Shown: positions 60,339 through 64,000 of the stretch, one piece after another | How positions within the stretch are numbered: position 1 is the first letter of the stretch | Layout: every line of letters starts with the position of its first letter | Source of the DNA: Enterovibrio paralichthyis | Lineage (GTDB): Bacteria; Pseudomonadota; Gammaproteobacteria; Enterobacterales; Vibrionaceae | Direction of reading: 5' to 3' | Length of the DNA stretch: 64,000 nucleotides | Assembly: GCF_019209835.1 (NCBI RefSeq) | Contig: NZ_JAHUTS010000006.1 | Location: 62,001 to 126,000 of the forward strand | Notes under the pieces: generated by a model | The model's input: the letters and a program-made list of their open reading frames with translations, nothing else | Databases searched by the model: none | What the model was told of the DNA's origin: nothing | Made by a program: the position numbers and the translations under genes

Positions 60339-61650
60339 AACCCTGTATTTCCTGCGCGGCATATTCGCTGCACTGTCTGAAGACAGCGCACTCTGGCTGA
60401 CCTTGATGCCAATGCTGATAGCCGTGGAGTTGCCGCTGTATCTTCTTGTTATGACAGGCGTTTTCCGCTGGACAGCTCATCAGGATGTATCCGGCGACCA
60501 AAGACAGACAACGCCCGGCATCAGCGTGATCATTACCTGTTATGGCGAAGGTGACGCCATTGCCATCACTATCGATACCCTGGTCGAACAACTTTATGGC
60601 GGCGAAATAGAGATCCTGCCTGTTATTGATGGCGCGGTGCAAAACCAACATACCTATGTCGCTGCCCTCGCCGCCAAGAGAAAATACGCCGGGGTAAAAA
60701 ACCGCCCCGTGCGGCTGGTGCCAAAGTGGCAGCGGGGTGGCCGCGTCAGCACCCTGAATGCAGGGCTTTCTGAAGCCTCCCATTCAATTGTCATTAATGT
60801 CGACGGTGACACCTCTTTCGACAACGACATGGTACGAACCATTGTCAATATGCTGCAGCAACCCAAATACCTTGCCTGTGGCGGCGCCTTGCGGGTACGA
60901 AACTGGCGGCAAAATCTGCTGACACGGATGCAGGCGCTTGAATATATGCTTTCGATGCAAATGGGTAAAACGGGCATGGCGACCTGGGGCGTACTTAACA
61001 ATATCTCCGGTGCCTTCGGCGCGTTTCACCGCGACATTCTCGAACGTGCGGGAGGCTGGGATACCCACACGGCCGAAGACCTCGACCTCACCATGCGCCT
61101 GAAGCAATACAAGACCCGCTATCCTGACAAATCGCTCGGGTTTGCTACCCATGCGATTGGGCATACCGACGTGCCGGACACCGTCAAAGGGCTTGTGATG
61201 CAAAGACTGCGATGGGATGGGGATTTGTTGTTCCTCTTCCTGCGTAAACACCGGCAGGGTCTGACACCCAAACTGCTTGGCTGGGGAAACTTCCTGTTTG
61301 TCTTTGTCTATGGCGTATTGCAAAACGTCCTCTTGCCCCTGCTGGTACTGGGTTTTACGGTATGGCTTGTGGTGGTCTATCCTCCCACGGTTGTCATCGC
61401 ACTGATGACAGCACTGTACCTGACCTATCTGGGACTCTTGCTGTTGTCATTTGTGGCCTACACCGGCTTTATTTCTGAACGTCCGCGTACAGATATCTCA
61501 ATGGCTGTCTGGCTTCCCCTGTATCCGGTCTATCTTTTTCTTATGCGTATGGTGACTGCTTTTTCAATGGTCAATGAAGTATTGCGCCGCAGTCATGAAG
61601 AGTCATCAATGGCTCCCTGGTGGGTGCTGAAGCGAGGGAAGCGGTTCTAA
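60331..61650 (+). CDS. Membrane glycosyltransferase family 2 (processive type)
   Basis: A 439-residue inner-membrane glycosyltransferase. The N-terminal helix (about 25-45) leads to the GT2 fold: SVIITCYGEGD (65-75), VDGDT (157-161), TAED (247-250) and QRLRW (291-295), the full set of motifs for processive synthases such as cellulose or PNAG synthase. Three or four further helices follow. It should polymerise and export a polysaccharide through the inner membrane. The sugar is unknown. It overlaps the TackOD1-like gene and is followed three bases later by an HlyD-type gene, so the three form one unit. Confidence 0.88.
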   Translation: MTETLYFLRGIFAALSEDSALWLTLMPMLIAVELPLYLLVMTGVFRWTAHQDVSGDQRQTTPGISVIITCYGEGDAIAITIDTLVEQLYGGEIEILPVIDGAVQNQHTYVAALAAKRKYAGVKNRPVRLVPKWQRGGRVSTLNAGLSEASHSIVINVDGDTSFDNDMVRTIVNMLQQPKYLACGGALRVRNWRQNLLTRMQALEYMLSMQMGKTGMATWGVLNNISGAFGAFHRDILERAGGWDTHTAEDLDLTMRLKQYKTRYPDKSLGFATHAIGHTDVPDTVKGLVMQRLRWDGDLLFLFLRKHRQGLTPKLLGWGNFLFVFVYGVLQNVLLPLLVLGFTVWLVVVYPPTVVIALMTALYLTYLGLLLLSFVAYTGFISERPRTDISMAVWLPLYPVYLFLMRMVTAFSMVNEVLRRSHEESSMAPWWVLKRGKRF

Positions 61651-61652
61651 TC

Positions 61653-62699
61653 ATGAAAGTGGAATTTCATCTTGATAAGAAGCAGGCCCCCACAACGGAA
61701 AAAGGGATGAAAGTCACCTACGGACACGCCAAGCGTGGCGGCTACAAGCTCCGTTGGTATCTGCTTCTGGCCATTGTGCTCAGCCCTTTACTGGTCATGG
61801 CCTATTTCTTTGCCAAAGATGCTGTGCTTATCACCGCGCCTGGCATCGTGTCCGTCAATCCTGTCACCCTGACCAGCCCTCAGGAAGCTGTGGTAGCAGA
61901 AATCACGGTGAAAAATGGCGACAGTGTGAAAAACCAGACCCTGCTGGTGTCACTGTGGGATCCGGTGCTGGCGAAGGATATAGAATCGTTGCAGCAACAA
62001 ATTGTCGAAATGGATGAAACCCTGAGAAACCGCCCTGACGACAGCTTTACTCTCTACGAAAGCGCGGTAAGCGATGCAAAAAGTAACCTCGCTGAAATGG
62101 AGCGAGTTCTTGCCCGTTACCGCAAGTTCAGCGAACAGGGTCAGGTTTCACAAATCGATATGGCGTCAGCATTTCAGATGTATAACGCTGCCCAGCTATC
62201 ACTGGCAAGCGCGGAAATCACCCTCAAAAAAGCCAAAGCAGATGCTTTGCAGGAGAGGCTGGCAGGACCAGTGGCACAGGCCAGACGCGAGATGATCCTG
62301 AACCTGGACAATATGCACGCGAAAATGCAGCAACTCAGTATCGAAAGCCCTTATAGCGGTTCAGTTTTAAATATTTTTGTTCAGACAGGCGAGAGGGTCG
62401 CAGCAGGTGCACCTGTTGTCATGGTGTCTCCCAACAGTGAGCCCAAAATCATCGCTTATTTGAGCGCAAAGTACATTGATAGCGCACAGACTGGCAGCAA
62501 AGCTAAGGTAATTTTTCCGAACGGTGAGCGACTGGATGCCACGGTATCTGAACCCACTGAAATTGCCAGCAAGCTCCCGCCCCAGCTTGCTAAGCCATTC
62601 GAGGGCAGCCCGGCATTGCTCCGCGTGACATTGACCTTGAACAAAGAGATCCCAACCCAGGAATGGGCGGAAGGGATGCCCGTTGAAGTCCATTTCTGA
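61653..62699 (+). CDS. HlyD/Alg44-type periplasmic adaptor
   Basis: A 348-residue protein with a cytoplasmic N-terminal tail (about 1-30), one membrane helix (about 31-52), then a lipoyl-type domain (ITAPGIVSVNPVTLTSPQEA), a periplasmic coiled-coil hairpin (about 105-205) and a second lipoyl/beta-barrel half (SPYSGSVLNIFVQTGERV). This is the membrane-fusion layout seen in HlyD proteins and in Alg44-like exopolysaccharide factors. It likely guides the polymer made by the upstream glycosyltransferase across the periplasm. No outer-membrane porin follows. Confidence 0.82.
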   Translation: MKVEFHLDKKQAPTTEKGMKVTYGHAKRGGYKLRWYLLLAIVLSPLLVMAYFFAKDAVLITAPGIVSVNPVTLTSPQEAVVAEITVKNGDSVKNQTLLVSLWDPVLAKDIESLQQQIVEMDETLRNRPDDSFTLYESAVSDAKSNLAEMERVLARYRKFSEQGQVSQIDMASAFQMYNAAQLSLASAEITLKKAKADALQERLAGPVAQARREMILNLDNMHAKMQQLSIESPYSGSVLNIFVQTGERVAAGAPVVMVSPNSEPKIIAYLSAKYIDSAQTGSKAKVIFPNGERLDATVSEPTEIASKLPPQLAKPFEGSPALLRVTLTLNKEIPTQEWAEGMPVEVHF

Positions 62700-62907
62700 A
62701 CTTTCTTCCTGCCTAATAAAATCCACAGCAGAAAAAGAGATCTGTTTGTGACTCTCATTGCTACTACACCAATTCCAGTGACACCCAGTACGATTTGCTA
62801 GTCTTTAAAGGCACGGTGCTGTCATGTCCAGACAGACAAAATGCTGGGCAGCAGGCACTCTGGCATTTTCTTTGGTATTCAAAAGTTAGCGTAATAAGGA
62901 AGCGATC

Positions 62908-63372
62908 ATGAGAGTGTACCTCCAACTGTTGACCCTGGTATTCGCGCTTTTCAGTCTGCCTTCAATGGCGCAAGAAGGTATGGTGCAGGTGCAGAGCCAA
63001 TACGATGTACCCACCACCACAGATCGGCTGCTCGCCGCTATCCGCGCCAAAGGGCTTAAAGTCATTGGACGCATTAACCACGCACAAGCAGCCGAAGACG
63101 CGGGGCTGAAACTGCGGCCTACCGAGTTGGTGATTTTTGGGAATCCGAAAGTGGGTACACCTTTTATGGCCTGTAGCCAGAGTGCGGGTATCGATTTGCC
63201 GCAGAAGGCGCTGATTTGGGAGGCGGAAGATGGCAAGGTATGGCTGGGGTACAACAAACCTGCCTACATACTGGAACGCCATCAACTGGATGGCTGTGGG
63301 CTTTCCGTAGAGAAAGTGAATAAAGCGCTGGTCACTCTCGCCAAACTCGCTACCCAGCCTTCGCCACAATAA
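62908..63372 (+). CDS. DUF302 family secreted protein
   Basis: A 154-residue periplasmic protein with a signal peptide ending PSMA (about residue 21). The DUF302 core covers the rest: LLAAIRAKGLKVIGRINHA, RPTELVIFGNPKVGTPFMA, and KVWLGYNKPAYILERH. DUF302 proteins bind small ligands; the function is unknown. It is alone, with a strong terminator after it. Confidence 0.85.
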   Translation: MRVYLQLLTLVFALFSLPSMAQEGMVQVQSQYDVPTTTDRLLAAIRAKGLKVIGRINHAQAAEDAGLKLRPTELVIFGNPKVGTPFMACSQSAGIDLPQKALIWEAEDGKVWLGYNKPAYILERHQLDGCGLSVEKVNKALVTLAKLATQPSPQ

Positions 63373-63430
63373 TCCGATAAGGTTTGGAGAAGCAACGGGA
63401 AGCCTGATTGACTTTGATTTTACAAAATAG

Positions 63431-63466
63431 AAAAGCCCCGCAAGCTTTCACTTGCGGGGCTTTTTA
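63431..63466. terminator. Strong bidirectional terminator
   Basis: AAAAGCCCCGCAAG (63431-63444) and CTTGCGGGGCTTTT (63451-63464) form a perfect 14-bp stem around CTTTCA, with T-runs in both directions. It ends the DUF302 and fusA genes. Confidence 0.92.
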
Positions 63467-63486
63467 AGCTAAAGAGTCGTTAAGAA

Positions 63487-64000
63487 TTACTTCTTAGCGT
63501 CTTTCTCTTTTTGCTCTGCGATTACTTTGTCAGCTACGTTAGTAGGACATGGTGCGTAGTGTGAGAACTCCATAGAGAACTGACCACGACCAGAAGTCAT
63601 AGTACGCAGGGTACCGATGTAACCGAACATTTCTGACAGAGGTACGTCACCCTTGATGCGAACACCAGTGGTACCAGCTTGCTGGTCTTTGATCATACCA
63701 CGACGACGGTTCAGGTCACCGATTACGTCACCAACGTGATCTTCTGGAGTGAACACGTCAACCTTCATGATTGGTTCCAGCAGTTGTGGACCAGCCTTAG
63801 GCATAGATTGACGGAACGCACCTTTCGCTGCGATTTCGAACGCGATTGCTGATGAGTCAACTGCGTGGAAGCCACCGTCGAACAGCTCAACTTCAACGTC
63901 CAGTACTGGGAAGCCAGCCATTGGACCAGTTTCCATCATAGACTTGAAGCCTTTCTCGATTGCTGGCCAGAATTCCTTAGGAACGTTACCACCAACAACG
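63487..64000 (-). CDS. fusA: Translation elongation factor G, C-terminal part
   Basis: The 3' end of an EF-G gene, running off the right edge, with the frame open throughout. It contains the conserved domain IV/V region: the GGNVPKEFWPAIEKGF segment, MAGFPVLDVEVELFDG, PEDHVGDVIGDLNRRRGMI and GYIGTLRTMTSGRGQFSMEF. EF-G promotes ribosomal translocation and recycling with GTP. Codons are strongly biased, as expected for an abundant translation factor. The gene ends at a terminator rather than continuing to tuf, so it may be the second EF-G copy found in many vibrios. Confidence 0.93.
   Translation of the reverse strand, partial: VVGGNVPKEFWPAIEKGFKSMMETGPMAGFPVLDVEVELFDGGFHAVDSSAIAFEIAAKGAFRQSMPKAGPQLLEPIMKVDVFTPEDHVGDVIGDLNRRRGMIKDQQAGTTGVRIKGDVPLSEMFGYIGTLRTMTSGRGQFSMEFSHYAPCPTNVADKVIAEQKEKDAKK

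Noticed and set aside
1..64000. CRISPR arrays, prophage, insertion sequences, tRNA or rRNA genes
   Set aside because: No regularly spaced repeats, transposase, integrase or phage-type genes, and no cloverleaf with a T-arm were seen on either strand.

Overview
This window is chromosomal DNA from a marine or halophilic gammaproteobacterium, most likely a member of the Vibrionaceae. The clues are an ectABC-aspartokinase cluster, the TtpC-type TonB2 operon flanked by DUF3450 and TPR genes, a VF530-family protein, a DUF2750 protein, and an EF-G gene followed by a terminator rather than by tuf. Most of it is densely packed, moderate-GC housekeeping and catabolic DNA. I found no tRNA, rRNA, insertion sequence, phage gene or CRISPR array. 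Species assignment is not possible from sequence reading alone.

Layout. 1-6.5 kb: end of a DUF1840 gene, an MscS channel, an Orn/Lys/Arg decarboxylase with a divergent LysR regulator, and a DUF2235 hydrolase. 6.9-13.2 kb: one operon of a DUF1445 protein, a TRAP transporter (dctPQM) and pxpABC, a coherent 5-oxoproline uptake and hydrolysis unit. 13.2-22.3 kb: mixed genes (GNAT, a Fic toxin with a very small overlapping antitoxin, aldo/keto reductase, two LysR genes, GH3 N-acetylglucosaminidase, SDR, amino acid racemase). 22.4-23.7 kb: an AT-rich island with two unfamiliar ORFs separated by an attC-like imperfect palindrome. 23.7-29.8 kb: SnoaL-like protein, YdcH-like protein, pqiABC, and a long-form GAPDH. 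30.3-34.0 kb: ectABC and its dedicated aspartokinase. 34.2-38.8 kb: small conserved genes, a di-heme peroxidase/MOSC pair, glutaredoxin 2, and an MFS gene with a probable leader peptide. 39.1-42.1 kb: ROK regulator and GH20 hexosaminidase. 42.2-48.4 kb: GFA protein, YgjV protein under a Fur-like box, and the TonB2 operon. 48.9-56 kb: small genes, a fatty acid hydroxylase, a D-amino-acid catabolic group (deacylase, RidA, PLP deaminase), and a sulfite dehydrogenase with its cytochrome c. 56-62.7 kb: a 963-residue phosphodiesterase-fold protein and a three-gene module of a zinc-ribbon/degenerate-GGDEF protein, a GT2 synthase and an HlyD-type adaptor that looks like a minimal polysaccharide secretion machine. 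62.9-64 kb: DUF302 protein and the 3' end of fusA.

The best candidates for something not well described are the TackOD1-like/GT2/HlyD module (59.0-62.7 kb), the 13-codon Arg/Tyr/His-rich leader ORF with alternative hairpins ahead of the MFS gene (38.8-38.9 kb), the Fic/small antitoxin pair (13.9-14.6 kb) and the attC-bearing AT-rich island (22.4-23.5 kb).
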